From an uncultured Allorhizobium sp. (GTDB lineage: Bacteria; Pseudomonadota; Alphaproteobacteria; Rhizobiales; Rhizobiaceae): a stretch of 64,000 nt of DNA. How positions within the stretch are numbered: position 1 is the stretch's first letter; each line of letters opens with the position of its first letter. The notes under the pieces were generated by a model. It worked only from the letters and a program-made list of their open reading frames with translations. It was not told where the DNA came from and searched no databases. The stretch is taken from assembly GCA_958439205.1 (NCBI GenBank), contig OY288189.1, forward strand, positions 1,441,001-1,505,000. Direction: 5' to 3'. This document shows positions 15,065-24,722 of the stretch, piece after piece. The position numbers and the translations under genes are program-made.

Positions 15065-17812
15065 TTAGCCCTCCGTTCCTGCGTTGTTGAGCTTCAGGAC
15101 CTGGGTGGCGTCTGGGTATCCGGCTTCTGCGGCTTTCACCATCCAGGTTTGTGCGGCGTCGAGTGCCGGGCGGGTGCCCAGTCCATAGGCGTAGGATTGC
15201 GACAGGAGGAACATGGCCTCGCCGTCGCCGGCTTCCGCCGCCTTCTTCAGCCAGGTGAAGGAGGCGAGGATCGATTTGCTGTCCTTGGCGTCGTCGCGCA
15301 TCAGCTTGGCCACTTCGCGCATGGCGACGGGCTGCCCGGCCTCTGCGGACTTCTGGTAAAGGCCGCGCACATCGACGCGCTGTGACACCTGACGCCGGAT
15401 TTCCGGCTTCATGTTGGCCAGCATGAGGAGTTTTTCGGGCACGGACTGCAGATCGGAGCTCTCAACGAGATCGACGAAGATGTCGCTCGCCTGCTTCGGA
15501 TCGTAGCTCTCGCCGGCATCGTTGGCGTAGTGCTTGACGAGGCGATAGTAAGCGGCTGGCTCGCCGCCGAGCCGCGCTTCCTGGTAAAGGCCGAGCGCGC
15601 GCTGCTGCATGTCCGAGCGATTGAAGGCCATGTAGACATCGGCGATCTTCACCTTCCTCCAGGCATCATCGCCGGCAATGTGCTCGGCGATCGACAGCCA
15701 GCGTTTGGCATCCTCCCGCTGATGTCTGATCGCGAATTCGGCAAGTGCCATTGTGTCATCGTAGTCGCAGCGCTGGGTGCTGATGGCCTGATGGTAGAGG
15801 CGAAGCTTATCTTCCTCGGAGGCTGCGTTTTCGGCCAGGAGCAATTGCGCCGACATGTCGCCGCGATCGCGCATCACCTCGCCGAAACGAATGAGTGGCG
15901 AGGACAAGGGATCCATGTCCGGGCCTTCGAGCTCCTGGAGGAGGCGTACCGCGCGGCCGGCGCCACTTGCGGCGAGCGGGTTCAGGATTTCCTTGGCCAG
16001 TGCCACGCTTTCCGGATCGGTCGCGTAGTTGTTGACGAGGAAGCGGGCAAAGCTCAGGCCGGCATCGACGGTCATGCCTTCGCCGGTCATCTGGATGCTG
16101 CGCTTGGCGTCGTTGATGCGGCCCTTTTCGAGGTTCTGCTTGAATTCCAGCAGGGCGGCTTCAACGGTCGCGCCGCGCCGGATCTCGGCGCGCTCGGCCC
16201 AGAAGCGCAGAACCTGGTCGGAATAGCCTGCGCCCTTCAGATAACGTTGATACAGCGCCAGTGCGCTGGCGCGACCGTAGAGTGCCTGCGTCTGGATCGC
16301 GGCGATCACCATCGGATCCTTCAGCGCGGGCAGCTGGTCAATCTGTTCGGGCGCGAGATCCAGTGTCTTGTTGCCGGCGCCGGCTTCGACGTTCGACCAG
16401 TAGTCTGCCGCTGAAAGATCAGGTCCCGTGGGATCGACGCAGAGGTAGACGCGCTGGAGCTTGGCGATCGCGTTGATCTCGCCGTTGATGTGGATCGCGC
16501 CCGAGAGAAGGTCGGTGGAGCGGGCGATGGTCTTGGGCGAAAGATCTTCGCGCATCAGAAGTTCGGCGAGATCGATGCCGCCCTCGATATCACCGCGTCT
16601 CACGGCTTCTTCGAGCAGCGGTTTTACTTCGGCCGCCGATTTCCAGAGACCGTCGCGGGCCTGGATGACGCGGGCGAGGCGGGTGAGAGCCCATGGTGGC
16701 GGATCGTTGCGGGCGATCAGGCGGCGAAGCAGGTCTTCATAGGCTGCCGCATCGGCCGGCGATGTGTCCTTGGTCTGCTCGAGGAGCTGCGCCTGCTTGA
16801 TGACGCCCGCCTGGTTGCCCGCTGCTTCTGCCTGCTTGAAGTAGGCAAAGGCCTTTTCCTTGTCCTGAGGCACCAATGCACCTTCGGCATAGAGACGTCC
16901 CATTTCGAGGATCGCGGCCATATTGCCGCCGTCAGCGGCCTTCTTCAGGTATTTCAGGAGGACATCGTTGTCCTTGACCACTTTTTCACTGAGGAGATTG
17001 AGCTCAGCGACTTCCCAGGCGGCGGCCGTGTCGCCCAGATCGGCGGCAAAGCGGTACCAGGCCTGGCTGAGATCCGGATCCTTCACGACGACTTCGCCAT
17101 CGTCATATTCGCGCGCAACACGGCTGATGCGGTCGCAGATGCCTTCGTCGAGCACGCCGACCAGGGAGCCGAAGGCCATGTTGACCGCCAGCTCCGGTTC
17201 GATTGCCCAGCCGTCGACGCTCTCGCCGTCTTCGGTAAGCCGTGCGAGATCGAGAATGGCATCGGCATTGCCGCCATAGGCAGCCTGGACCTTGAGCTTC
17301 AGGCCCGCCTCTCTATCCTGGTCGATGCCTTCACCGGCGATCAGGTAGTCTGCGAGCGTGTTGAGAGAACCGGCAGGATGTCCGCCGATATCGAGCAGTT
17401 TCTGGACAAGGCCGTCCGCGCGAACCTTGTCCGCCTCGCCCTTGGCCAGCATCAACTTGACCGTGTCGAACAGGGCATCCGTCTGGTCGTAGCCCTTCTT
17501 CACCGTCGGCATCAGTTCCTGGATGCGGGTGATGATCGGTTCAAAACGACGAGCATCAAGATCCCGCATGCGGTTCATGTCGCGGGTGATCGCAAATGTC
17601 GCACGCTTGGGCAGGGCCTTTTTATTCCATGCGGTCCATTCGGCGATCATGTCCTCGTCGCGGACCCGCGGAGTGCAGACTGCCGTCTTCGGCAGTTCGA
17701 CGTCCGGTGGCGCGAACCGGACGTCTATGGCCGCTGTTCGCCCGGGTGTTCCGGCGGCCATCGTCATCACGCCTGCCATCAGCAGCGACTTCGCCATTCT
17801 TGCAATCGTCAT
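15065..17812 (-). CDS. Large Sel1/TPR-repeat periplasmic protein, AlgK-like
   Basis: 915 residues with a signal peptide (about 1-28) and many Sel1-like helical repeats, clear at about 275-340 (AWEVAELNLLSEKV, AAILEMGRLYAEGA) and at the C-terminus (AMREVAKLMRDDAKDS, AMFLLSQSYAYGLGTRP). Pseudomonas AlgK is a Sel1/TPR lipoprotein of about half this size that helps assemble the secretion complex. Here there is no lipobox cysteine after the signal peptide. Position between algF and algL and the repeat type support an AlgK-like scaffold role; the greater length may compensate for missing partners. GGAGG lies 6 bp before the ATG. Confidence 0.75.
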   Translation of the reverse strand: MTIARMAKSLLMAGVMTMAAGTPGRTAAIDVRFAPPDVELPKTAVCTPRVRDEDMIAEWTAWNKKALPKRATFAITRDMNRMRDLDARRFEPIITRIQELMPTVKKGYDQTDALFDTVKLMLAKGEADKVRADGLVQKLLDIGGHPAGSLNTLADYLIAGEGIDQDREAGLKLKVQAAYGGNADAILDLARLTEDGESVDGWAIEPELAVNMAFGSLVGVLDEGICDRISRVAREYDDGEVVVKDPDLSQAWYRFAADLGDTAAAWEVAELNLLSEKVVKDNDVLLKYLKKAADGGNMAAILEMGRLYAEGALVPQDKEKAFAYFKQAEAAGNQAGVIKQAQLLEQTKDTSPADAAAYEDLLRRLIARNDPPPWALTRLARVIQARDGLWKSAAEVKPLLEEAVRRGDIEGGIDLAELLMREDLSPKTIARSTDLLSGAIHINGEINAIAKLQRVYLCVDPTGPDLSAADYWSNVEAGAGNKTLDLAPEQIDQLPALKDPMVIAAIQTQALYGRASALALYQRYLKGAGYSDQVLRFWAERAEIRRGATVEAALLEFKQNLEKGRINDAKRSIQMTGEGMTVDAGLSFARFLVNNYATDPESVALAKEILNPLAASGAGRAVRLLQELEGPDMDPLSSPLIRFGEVMRDRGDMSAQLLLAENAASEEDKLRLYHQAISTQRCDYDDTMALAEFAIRHQREDAKRWLSIAEHIAGDDAWRKVKIADVYMAFNRSDMQQRALGLYQEARLGGEPAAYYRLVKHYANDAGESYDPKQASDIFVDLVESSDLQSVPEKLLMLANMKPEIRRQVSQRVDVRGLYQKSAEAGQPVAMREVAKLMRDDAKDSKSILASFTWLKKAAEAGDGEAMFLLSQSYAYGLGTRPALDAAQTWMVKAAEAGYPDATQVLKLNNAGTEG

Positions 17813-17838
17813 GATAAACCTCCGGAACTCTCTGTGAT

Positions 17839-18474
17839 TTAGCGGGCAATGGTGCTGGGAACGGCGACGGCGTCGACTTGGTCGCCTTCTCCGGTCACCA
17901 CGATGGTGACACCGGCGAGGCGCTTGAATTCGACCTTGTCGAGCTTGGCGAGATCCTTGTCGCCTTCGCGGACGACGAGATCGACGGCGAGCGGAGCTCG
18001 CAGCGCGACCGACTTGGAGCCGCCGCTGTCGACGTCCGAGACTGCTTCGGCACCAGCCTGGGGCACGAAGAGGTCGATCGCCGCCTTTCCGGTCAGATTG
18101 TAGAGCGACAGCGTCGCCTTGGACGGGTTCTTGGTCATGTCGTCCTCGACGGTCGTTGCACCGTCCTTGGTGACGACCACCGAGTAGAACTTGCCGGCGC
18201 TTGCCTTAACGCTGCTCTGACCCAGCGAGGAGGTGACTGGAATGTCACCCGGTGCCACCGCGACATAAGGCGAGACGCCGTCGTTCAGCTTGTTGAAGGC
18301 GCTGTTTTGAACGGAGGCGCTGGTGGCGCCCGGTGCGATGACGCGGACGAAGGCCGAGTTCGGATCCAGCGGCTTTTCGTAAAGCCCACCGTCATCGGCC
18401 CGGACATTCGTAGACAGGGCAAGAGCTACTGCCAGCGAGATGGTGGCAATACGGATCGGGTTGATGGTCATCAT
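17839..18474 (-). CDS. algF: Alginate O-acetylation protein AlgF
   Basis: Periplasmic adaptor of the alginate O-acetylation machinery, thought to link AlgJ and AlgX. 211 residues with a signal peptide (about 1-26, ending in VRA), then DGGLYEKPLDPNSAFVRVIAPGA and two beta-rich halves, typical of AlgF. The first ATG overlaps the algX stop and has GGAG 7 bp upstream; a second ATG follows directly. No enzyme motif is expected in this family. Confidence 0.88.
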   Translation of the reverse strand: MMTINPIRIATISLAVALALSTNVRADDGGLYEKPLDPNSAFVRVIAPGATSASVQNSAFNKLNDGVSPYVAVAPGDIPVTSSLGQSSVKASAGKFYSVVVTKDGATTVEDDMTKNPSKATLSLYNLTGKAAIDLFVPQAGAEAVSDVDSGGSKSVALRAPLAVDLVVREGDKDLAKLDKVEFKRLAGVTIVVTGEGDQVDAVAVPSTIAR

Positions 18475-19841
18475 GACTGTTCTCCAGTTTTGGATTTGCA
18501 GATGGATAGGGTGGTGGTGTCGTCGACAGGCGCGTCGAAGCTGACGGCCACCTTGTCGATTGAGCCGTCGGGGAAGCCGCCGAGCGAGAAGAAGTAACGG
18601 CCGGTCGAGCGCAGTCGGTCGCCGCGCTCGATGGAGCGGGTGCGAACGGTTCCGTCGGCGCCCGTCAGGGTGAAGATGGCCTTGCGGCTGGTGTCGCTGC
18701 CGATATCGGCGAGGATGACATCGTCGCGGGTGAGCTTGATCGTCGAGAGATCGGCTTCAACCGCATTTTCGCCGTGCGCGGTCGCAGCCATCGCCGGGCT
18801 GCATTCGCCAAGCGATGCCGCGACGATCTCGGCCCAGGGGGCGTCGCCGTATTGGCCAAGATTGTTGTAGATCGGGTTTTCCCAGATCAGGAAGCGCGGG
18901 CGTTGATCCTGGAATTCGCGCGACGTGATGTAGGAAAGGATCGAACCGAACTGGTTGCCGCCCGAGATCGAATAGTTGTCGAGGGGCACGCCCGTCCAGT
19001 GCTCGATGTAGCCGGCGAAATTGCTGATCGGCTTGTCGGAGTAACTGGTCCCGATCAGGGCGATCGTGGCCTGGTCTCCGCTGCCGAAAATGTCCATGGA
19101 TCCGGATGCAGCCGTGTCGTCTTCGCTCCGCACCGCCTCATAGGTGTGGGCGGTGACCTTCGGGACATGGTTGACGCAATGCTTCTGCAGCAGCTCGCGC
19201 ATGCTGGAGAATTCCTGCGGTGGCGGGACTTCCTTCATCTCGAAGCGGACAGGCGCGACATCCTGGTAAGCGGGGAGCGTCTTCACGCGGTCGGCGATTG
19301 CCTTTGCCGCAACATCCGCACCGTGTGCCGTCCAGTGGAAGTCGGCCTGGAAGAAGGAGTGTTCGCCGAAGCCGTTGCGATTGTTCTCGCGCATCGGTGT
19401 CGCGATATCGACGGCGGTCACGCCCTTCTGGTTGAGGCGGCGGACCACATCGTCGTAGATCTCGGTCGCGATGCCGGCTTCGAAGCCGTAAAGCGAGGCG
19501 CGGGCCGGCACGAGTTCCGGCAGAACTTGCGACTTGGTGGGAAGCGGGACGTAAATGAGCGTCGTGCCGTTCTTCTCAAGCGCCTTGGCCATGGTCGCCA
19601 GATGCTCGACGGTCTGGTCCGTGAAGGCATGCTGCAGACGAAGGTCGGCGAGGATACGGAAGAACATGCCGTCCTTGCCTTCGATCATCTGCAGTTCGGC
19701 GATCTCTTCGAGGCTGCTGCAGCCATAGGAGGAGGGCGCTTCGCTGCCTGTGGTTTCGGCCCGGGCCTGGTTGCCGGCCGCCATTAGGATGGCGGCAAGG
19801 GCCGTACCGGCGAGAATGCGTGTCTGGCGAATTCGGGTCAT
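18471..19841 (-). CDS. algX: Alginate O-acetyltransferase AlgX
   Basis: Periplasmic enzyme that transfers acetyl groups to the polymer. 456 residues: signal peptide (about 1-28), an SGNH-like domain with the catalytic Asp/His motif QADFHWTAHG (about 165-174) and the serine motif IGTSYSDKP (about 263-271), then a C-terminal carbohydrate-binding-like domain (about 345-456). All expected catalytic motifs are intact. It overlaps the upstream Sel1 gene and downstream algF by ATGA, so the acetylation genes are tightly coupled. Confidence 0.9.
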   Translation of the reverse strand: MTRIRQTRILAGTALAAILMAAGNQARAETTGSEAPSSYGCSSLEEIAELQMIEGKDGMFFRILADLRLQHAFTDQTVEHLATMAKALEKNGTTLIYVPLPTKSQVLPELVPARASLYGFEAGIATEIYDDVVRRLNQKGVTAVDIATPMRENNRNGFGEHSFFQADFHWTAHGADVAAKAIADRVKTLPAYQDVAPVRFEMKEVPPPQEFSSMRELLQKHCVNHVPKVTAHTYEAVRSEDDTAASGSMDIFGSGDQATIALIGTSYSDKPISNFAGYIEHWTGVPLDNYSISGGNQFGSILSYITSREFQDQRPRFLIWENPIYNNLGQYGDAPWAEIVAASLGECSPAMAATAHGENAVEADLSTIKLTRDDVILADIGSDTSRKAIFTLTGADGTVRTRSIERGDRLRSTGRYFFSLGGFPDGSIDKVAVSFDAPVDDTTTLSICKSKTGEQS

Positions 19842-20620
19842 TGCTGAACCTCCGCGGTTGTTTCACTGGACTTGGTCTGGAGCTGCGCCAGGATATTTGT
19901 CGCTGCCGCCTTCATGCCGATGCTGCCATTCTCCTCGGCGATGGCGAGGAACCGGGTTGCCTGTTCGGTCTGCTCGGGCGTGCGGTCTCGATCGGACAGC
20001 AGAAGCACGGCGAGCTTGAAGGCTGTGTCGCCGTTCTTCTTGCCGAGGCCGGAGGCGAGCAGGGCTTCCAGCTCGTCGCGCTTGTCGCCGAACCTCCGGC
20101 CCTCGCTATAGAGCCGGATCAGACCCTCGACCGCCTTGTCATTCCCCTTGCGCGCCTGCAGCCGGAGGGCCGCTTCGGCGCTCTTCAGGTGCGATGGCGA
20201 GAGCTCAAGGCTGTCATTGCCGAGGATCTCCATCATCCGGCCGACGGCATAGCCGCGGTCCTCATGGGCTGCGATCGCGAAGTAGTGGAGCGCATCCGTC
20301 GCGAGATTCGGATCCCCCTGTTTCTGGATGCGCTCGGCGAGCTTGAAGGCGCCGATCCCGTCCTTGGCATCGGCGAGTGCCTGAAGCTCTCCGTATGAGA
20401 CGCGCTTGCCGGCGAGCAGGCGCTTGCGCGCTTCCTGCAAAGCGATCGGCAGATGCGAAGCAGGACCCGTCGTCTTGGGCTTTGCCGGTTTGGCCGGCTC
20501 GACGGTTTCCGGCGGATTGCGCGGAAAGAAGGGCTTCACAGCCGCGTTAGCGGGTGTGAGGCCCAGCAGCGGCAATGCCAGCATGGTGGCGCAGCCCAGG
20601 CGGACAAGGCGATCAGACAT
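19838..20620 (-). CDS. Sel1-like periplasmic protein of the alginate operon
   Basis: 260 residues, no named family recognised. A signal peptide (about 1-26, ending ANA) precedes a proline/lysine-rich linker (PPETVEPAKPAKPKTT), then helical Sel1-type repeats (ELQALADAKDGIGAFKLAER, ATDALHYFAIAAHEDRG, KLAVLLLSDRD). Inserted between algJ and algX, where the Pseudomonas operon has no such gene; it overlaps algJ by 8 bp and algX by 4 bp. It may share the AlgK scaffold role with the larger repeat protein. AGGAGG lies 5 bp before the chosen ATG. Confidence 0.75.
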   Translation of the reverse strand: MSDRLVRLGCATMLALPLLGLTPANAAVKPFFPRNPPETVEPAKPAKPKTTGPASHLPIALQEARKRLLAGKRVSYGELQALADAKDGIGAFKLAERIQKQGDPNLATDALHYFAIAAHEDRGYAVGRMMEILGNDSLELSPSHLKSAEAALRLQARKGNDKAVEGLIRLYSEGRRFGDKRDELEALLASGLGKKNGDTAFKLAVLLLSDRDRTPEQTEQATRFLAIAEENGSIGMKAAATNILAQLQTKSSETTAEVQQ

Positions 20621-21740
20621 TGCCGCCTCCTGCCTTGGCGTCACCGTCGCGCTGCCACAGCGTCTTGGTGCCGAGATAGCGGATGGGGAATTCCCAGACG
20701 ACTACGGTTGGTGTGGTCTCGTGGAGGGCGGAGCCTGCGAGCAGGTCCATCATCGGAACGCCCGGCCCGAGGCCTTCTTTCGCCACGTTGACCACATCGG
20801 CTCGGAGCGACTGGCGCAGGAAATCGGCGAAGGACCAGTTTTCGTTGGCGCTGTAGCTGGTGCCCACCAGCATGACCGGGACTGCCGTATCGTCGCCGAA
20901 GATATCGGCGCCGTCAGCGGCTGCATTCACCGTGGTGCGATAGATCGGCACGCTTTCCTGTGTCAGTCCGACGGTTGGGGCATAATCGGGGGAGGTGACA
21001 AACTTGGTCAGGTCCCCCCAGAGCGAAACCGGTGTCTGCCATTGTGCTGTCACGCTCTCGGACGGCAGCGCGATGCCGGCCACCTGGAGACTGGTCTGGA
21101 CGGCTTCCGCCGTCGCCTTTGCCCCTGATGGAGACCAGTGTGTGTCGGACTTGAGGAAGACTTCGCCGAAGGGCTTCGCGGCCAGGAGCGCCGGACGCGT
21201 GTCCGCCGTGACGATGCCTCTGTCCTTCAGCGCTGCGGCAAAGGCGTTGTAGGCTTCGGCCATGGCGGGGCCGCGAACGAGGGCGGGGACCTCTTCTGAA
21301 TAGATGTCCGACTTTGCCGGAAGCGGAGCCAGAACCAGCCGTATGCCCCGGGCGTCCAAATCCCGCTGGACCTCGGCAATCCGCTCGACCGCTGCGGCGA
21401 TATCCGCGCTCGAGACGTTCTTGAACTCTTCAGCCGAAAAGAACCACCCATCTTCACCGACGATCACACCCTTTCGGCCAGCGCCGAGGAGCGCATAGCG
21501 GGCATTTCCGAAGAGGCCGACGGATGCGGCGCGGTGCGGAAGCTCATTCTTGTAGAGCGTGTCGAGGTCGCGGGTTGCTTCCCCGTCGATGACATAGGAG
21601 AGCGACAGGTCCTTCGCCTCCGAGGCTTGCGCTTCAGGCGATGCCGCATTCATCAGCAGGGCAGAATTCGCATAAAGCGCATAACCGAAGAAGGTGGTCG
21701 GTAACAGCAGCAGGGATGTGTACTGGCGCAGACTGGGCAT
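20613..21740 (-). CDS. algJ: Alginate O-acetyltransferase AlgJ
   Basis: Membrane-anchored periplasmic SGNH-type enzyme that takes acetyl groups passed by AlgI. 375 residues: one N-terminal membrane anchor (about 8-30), the motif KSDTHWSPSGA (Asp/His) near 195-205 and LVGTSYSAN (Ser) near 288-296, all intact. Start at 21740 with AGGAG 7 bp upstream, 13 bp after the algI stop; earlier in-frame starts lie inside algI. Confidence 0.9.
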   Translation of the reverse strand: MPSLRQYTSLLLLPTTFFGYALYANSALLMNAASPEAQASEAKDLSLSYVIDGEATRDLDTLYKNELPHRAASVGLFGNARYALLGAGRKGVIVGEDGWFFSAEEFKNVSSADIAAAVERIAEVQRDLDARGIRLVLAPLPAKSDIYSEEVPALVRGPAMAEAYNAFAAALKDRGIVTADTRPALLAAKPFGEVFLKSDTHWSPSGAKATAEAVQTSLQVAGIALPSESVTAQWQTPVSLWGDLTKFVTSPDYAPTVGLTQESVPIYRTTVNAAADGADIFGDDTAVPVMLVGTSYSANENWSFADFLRQSLRADVVNVAKEGLGPGVPMMDLLAGSALHETTPTVVVWEFPIRYLGTKTLWQRDGDAKAGGGNV

Positions 21741-21753
21741 GGGATTGCTCCTG

Positions 21754-23202
21754 TCAGAACTGGAAGTAGAGGAAGGGTGAGGCGGACTGCTCGGCGAGCC
21801 GGGCAATCGTCACGGCCAGCAGGGCGGTCATGGCGAGCGGGTAAGCGATCGACGGTGACGCGATGAGCGTGCCGTCTGGCGCCATCCGCGGTGCGCCGGC
21901 GAGCGGCACACGATCCGGATCGGTCATGTGTTTGAAGCGCGGCTCAAGGACAACGGCGACGACAGCGAGCAGGATGAAGACGAGATGCTCCTGGTTGACG
22001 CTCGCCAGGAATTCCAGACTCGGAGCCATTCCGTTTAGGCCAAGCATGCCGGCATAGACCGAGAAGGCTTCACCAACGCTCGTGGCGCGGAACATGACCC
22101 AGCCGATGACGACGAGCAGCAGCGTTGCGGGAACCGTGACTGCCTTGCTGAGGCCGGCGCGGGCATAACCCGTGTAGCGCTCTACCGCCAACCATGCCCC
22201 GTGCCACGCGCCCCAGAGGACGAAGGTCCAGGCGGCACCGTGCCAGAGGCCGCCGAGCAGCATGACCAGGAAGAGGTTGAGATAGGTGCGCAGCGGGCCT
22301 TTGCGGTTGCCGCCGAGCGGGATGTAGAGATAGTCGCGCAGCCAGGTCGACAGGCTGATGTGCCAACGCTGCCAGAATTCGGTGATCGAGGCGCTGACAT
22401 AGGGCGTGTCGAAGTTGCGGATGAACTTGAAGCCCATCATCAGGCCAAGCCCGATGGCCATGTCGGAATAGCCGGAGAAGTCGAAATAGAGCTGCAGGGT
22501 GTAGGCGGCAGCGCCGAGCCAGCCCTCGACGAAGGTGATGTTGCCAGAGGCGAAGGCGGCATCCGCGACCGGGGCGATCGAGTCCGCCAGCAGAACTTTC
22601 TTCGCGAGCCCGATCGTGAAGATGCCGAGGCCGGTCGAAAACAGCGCGAGGCTGTGGGTGCGTTCGTGGAACTGGTCCGCCAGATCCTTGAAGCGCAGGA
22701 TGGGGCCCGCGATCAGCTGCGGGAAGAGCGCGATAAAGGCGGCAAAGTCGACGAAGCTGCGGGTCGCCGGCGTATCCTTGCGGTACACGTCGATGACATA
22801 ACCGACGGCCTGGAAGACGTAGAAGGAAATGCCGATCGGCAGGATCAGGCGCCAGTGTACGCCCAGCTCATCGGGTGTCGTGCCGAGCAAAGCCGCAAAG
22901 CTGTCGATGAAGAAGTTCAGGTATTTGAACACGCCGAGCACGGACAGGCAGCCGACGACGCCGAGCACGAGCGGGATCTTGGCGCGAGCCTGTCCCTCCC
23001 ACCGCTCGATCAGCAGGCCGCAACCATAGGCCCAGGCCGTGACCCCGACGAACAGGATCAGGAAGTCCGGTCTCCACCAGCAATAGAAGATGTAGGAGCC
23101 GATCAGGATGGTCCACGACTTCAGCCGGTCTGGCGTCAGGTAGTAGGCGACCAGGAAAAGGGGCAGGAAAAGAAACAGGAAAGTCTCTGACGAAAAGACC
23201 AT
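21754..23202 (-). CDS. algI: Alginate O-acetylation membrane protein AlgI (MBOAT)
   Basis: Multi-pass membrane-bound O-acyltransferase that moves acetyl groups across the inner membrane. 482 residues with about ten hydrophobic segments. MVFSSETFLFLFLPLF is the typical start; QLYFDFSGYSDMAIGLGLMMGF, FWQRWHISLSTWLRDYLYIPLGG and the catalytic-histidine motif GGLWHGAAWTF are all present and intact. It starts 2 bp after the algG stop. Confidence 0.95.
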   Translation of the reverse strand: MVFSSETFLFLFLPLFLVAYYLTPDRLKSWTILIGSYIFYCWWRPDFLILFVGVTAWAYGCGLLIERWEGQARAKIPLVLGVVGCLSVLGVFKYLNFFIDSFAALLGTTPDELGVHWRLILPIGISFYVFQAVGYVIDVYRKDTPATRSFVDFAAFIALFPQLIAGPILRFKDLADQFHERTHSLALFSTGLGIFTIGLAKKVLLADSIAPVADAAFASGNITFVEGWLGAAAYTLQLYFDFSGYSDMAIGLGLMMGFKFIRNFDTPYVSASITEFWQRWHISLSTWLRDYLYIPLGGNRKGPLRTYLNLFLVMLLGGLWHGAAWTFVLWGAWHGAWLAVERYTGYARAGLSKAVTVPATLLLVVIGWVMFRATSVGEAFSVYAGMLGLNGMAPSLEFLASVNQEHLVFILLAVVAVVLEPRFKHMTDPDRVPLAGAPRMAPDGTLIASPSIAYPLAMTALLAVTIARLAEQSASPFLYFQF

Positions 23203-23204
23203 GG

Positions 23205-24713
23205 TCAGCTCCCGGTCTTGCAGTCCACCGGAGCGGCAGACGACGTGTTGGCGTGAATGGTGAGGGCAGTCGCCGATGCTCCCTGCGAGGCGGAGGCTTG
23301 CAGCAACTGCGGCACGTAAGGGGCGAATTCGCCGTCGAGCAAGATCGGCGACTGGCCGGCAAAGTCATTGGCCAGAAGCGATACTTCGCTCGCCGCGCCG
23401 CCATGGATTCCGGACTTGTTGGCCGAGAAGGCATTGCCGTCGATGGTGACGCGGGCCTCGGCCTCCTGATCGACGATCGAGATGCCGGCGCCGGCATTTG
23501 CAATCAGATCATTGTGCGAGAGGAAGAGCCCATTGCTCGCACGCAGCTTGATGCCGACCTGGCTGTTGGAGAGGACGAGGTTATCCGAAATCGCCACACA
23601 GGTGCTGCGCACCACGGAGACGCCGCCGCGGCCGTTGCCGGACATCAGATTGCCCGTGACCGTTACATCGCGGGCGTCGTTGGCAATGAAGATGCCGCTG
23701 CCGCGGTTGCCGAGCAGGATATTCCCGGCGACTCGGATCGACGAACTCGTATTCTGGATATCGATCGCCTGGGTTTCGGTTGTCCCGGTGATGACGTTGT
23801 CGCTTATATCGGCGCCGGTGACGCCCTTCATGGCGACCGCCGGGCCTGTGCCACCCGAGAAGCGGTTGCCGGCGACCGTCACACGATGGATGTTTTCCAG
23901 ATTGATGCCGGAGACGTTGTCGAAGCTGCTGTCGACGATATGTGAGCCGATCTTGGAAGGGAACAGCGCCGCCCCGAGGATCGAAAGCCCACTGGTCGAA
24001 CCGGCGTCAGCGTAGCCGAGACGGCTGAAGCGCGCGCCCGTTGCCTGGAATGCGCCGGTCATTGCCGTGGCGACAAAAGGTCGAAAGCCCTTGAGACCCG
24101 GGTTTTCACCCTCGGAGGCTTTGAGTTCGCCGTGATCCACGGTGAGTAGACCGGAATTGAGCAGGAAGGCTCCATCGATTGTCGAGAGTTCCAGTGACTG
24201 CCCGGGCTCGATGACGAGTGCCGAGTCCGACCAGATGACGATCGGCCAGCGGGAGAGGATGGTCTTGCCCTTCCGCTCCAGAGCGCCGGGATAGAGCTTG
24301 TCCGCCTCGGCTGCGACCTGATCGAGCGTCATGGATCCGCCACGGACGAAGAGGGCGGGGGCTGCGCGGTTGACGAGCGCTTTCTCGATCTCCGTATCGA
24401 ACTGCCGCGCGGTCTGCAGGCGCAGCTGGGCCAGCATGAAATCGATCGGCACAGTCTGCAGTTTGCCGACAGTCGTCAGACGGTCGAGGGCAGGGCGCGG
24501 GGCGGCCTCGGTCCTGTCGATCATCGCCAGGCGACCGGTCAGGAGTGCGCGGGCATCATCCTTGCGGGTGTCGACGGCTTCGAGCCGCGTACCGATCTCG
24601 GCCACGGTCCGGGTCAACCTGGCCAGTTCCGCCCGGTCGAGGCTCTCGGCACGAAGGCCGGGAGCTGTCGACGCGAGCAGAAGTGCCAGAAGGATAGGGA
24701 GGCCCTTGCGCAT
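23205..24713 (-). CDS. algG: AlgG-family beta-helix protein, DPHD motif replaced
   Basis: Relative of the periplasmic mannuronan C5-epimerase AlgG, which turns mannuronate into guluronate in the polymer. 502 residues: signal peptide (about 1-22), an alpha-helical lead (25-120), then a right-handed parallel beta-helix (about 160-470). Family landmarks are clear (WPIVIWSDSALVIEPGQ, IDGAFLLNSGLLTV, FRPFVATAMTGAFQATGARF). The catalytic motif FDPHDRS of AlgG aligns with IDIQNTS, so DPHD reads DIQN at residues 318-321 and the key histidine is lost. Epimerase activity is unlikely; a structural or chaperone role remains possible. Start at 24713 gives a 6-7 bp ribosome-site spacing; the ATG at 24719 is too close. 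Confidence 0.85.
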   Translation of the reverse strand: MRKGLPILLALLLASTAPGLRAESLDRAELARLTRTVAEIGTRLEAVDTRKDDARALLTGRLAMIDRTEAAPRPALDRLTTVGKLQTVPIDFMLAQLRLQTARQFDTEIEKALVNRAAPALFVRGGSMTLDQVAAEADKLYPGALERKGKTILSRWPIVIWSDSALVIEPGQSLELSTIDGAFLLNSGLLTVDHGELKASEGENPGLKGFRPFVATAMTGAFQATGARFSRLGYADAGSTSGLSILGAALFPSKIGSHIVDSSFDNVSGINLENIHRVTVAGNRFSGGTGPAVAMKGVTGADISDNVITGTTETQAIDIQNTSSSIRVAGNILLGNRGSGIFIANDARDVTVTGNLMSGNGRGGVSVVRSTCVAISDNLVLSNSQVGIKLRASNGLFLSHNDLIANAGAGISIVDQEAEARVTIDGNAFSANKSGIHGGAASEVSLLANDFAGQSPILLDGEFAPYVPQLLQASASQGASATALTIHANTSSAAPVDCKTGS

Positions 24714-24722
24714 TACCATTCC

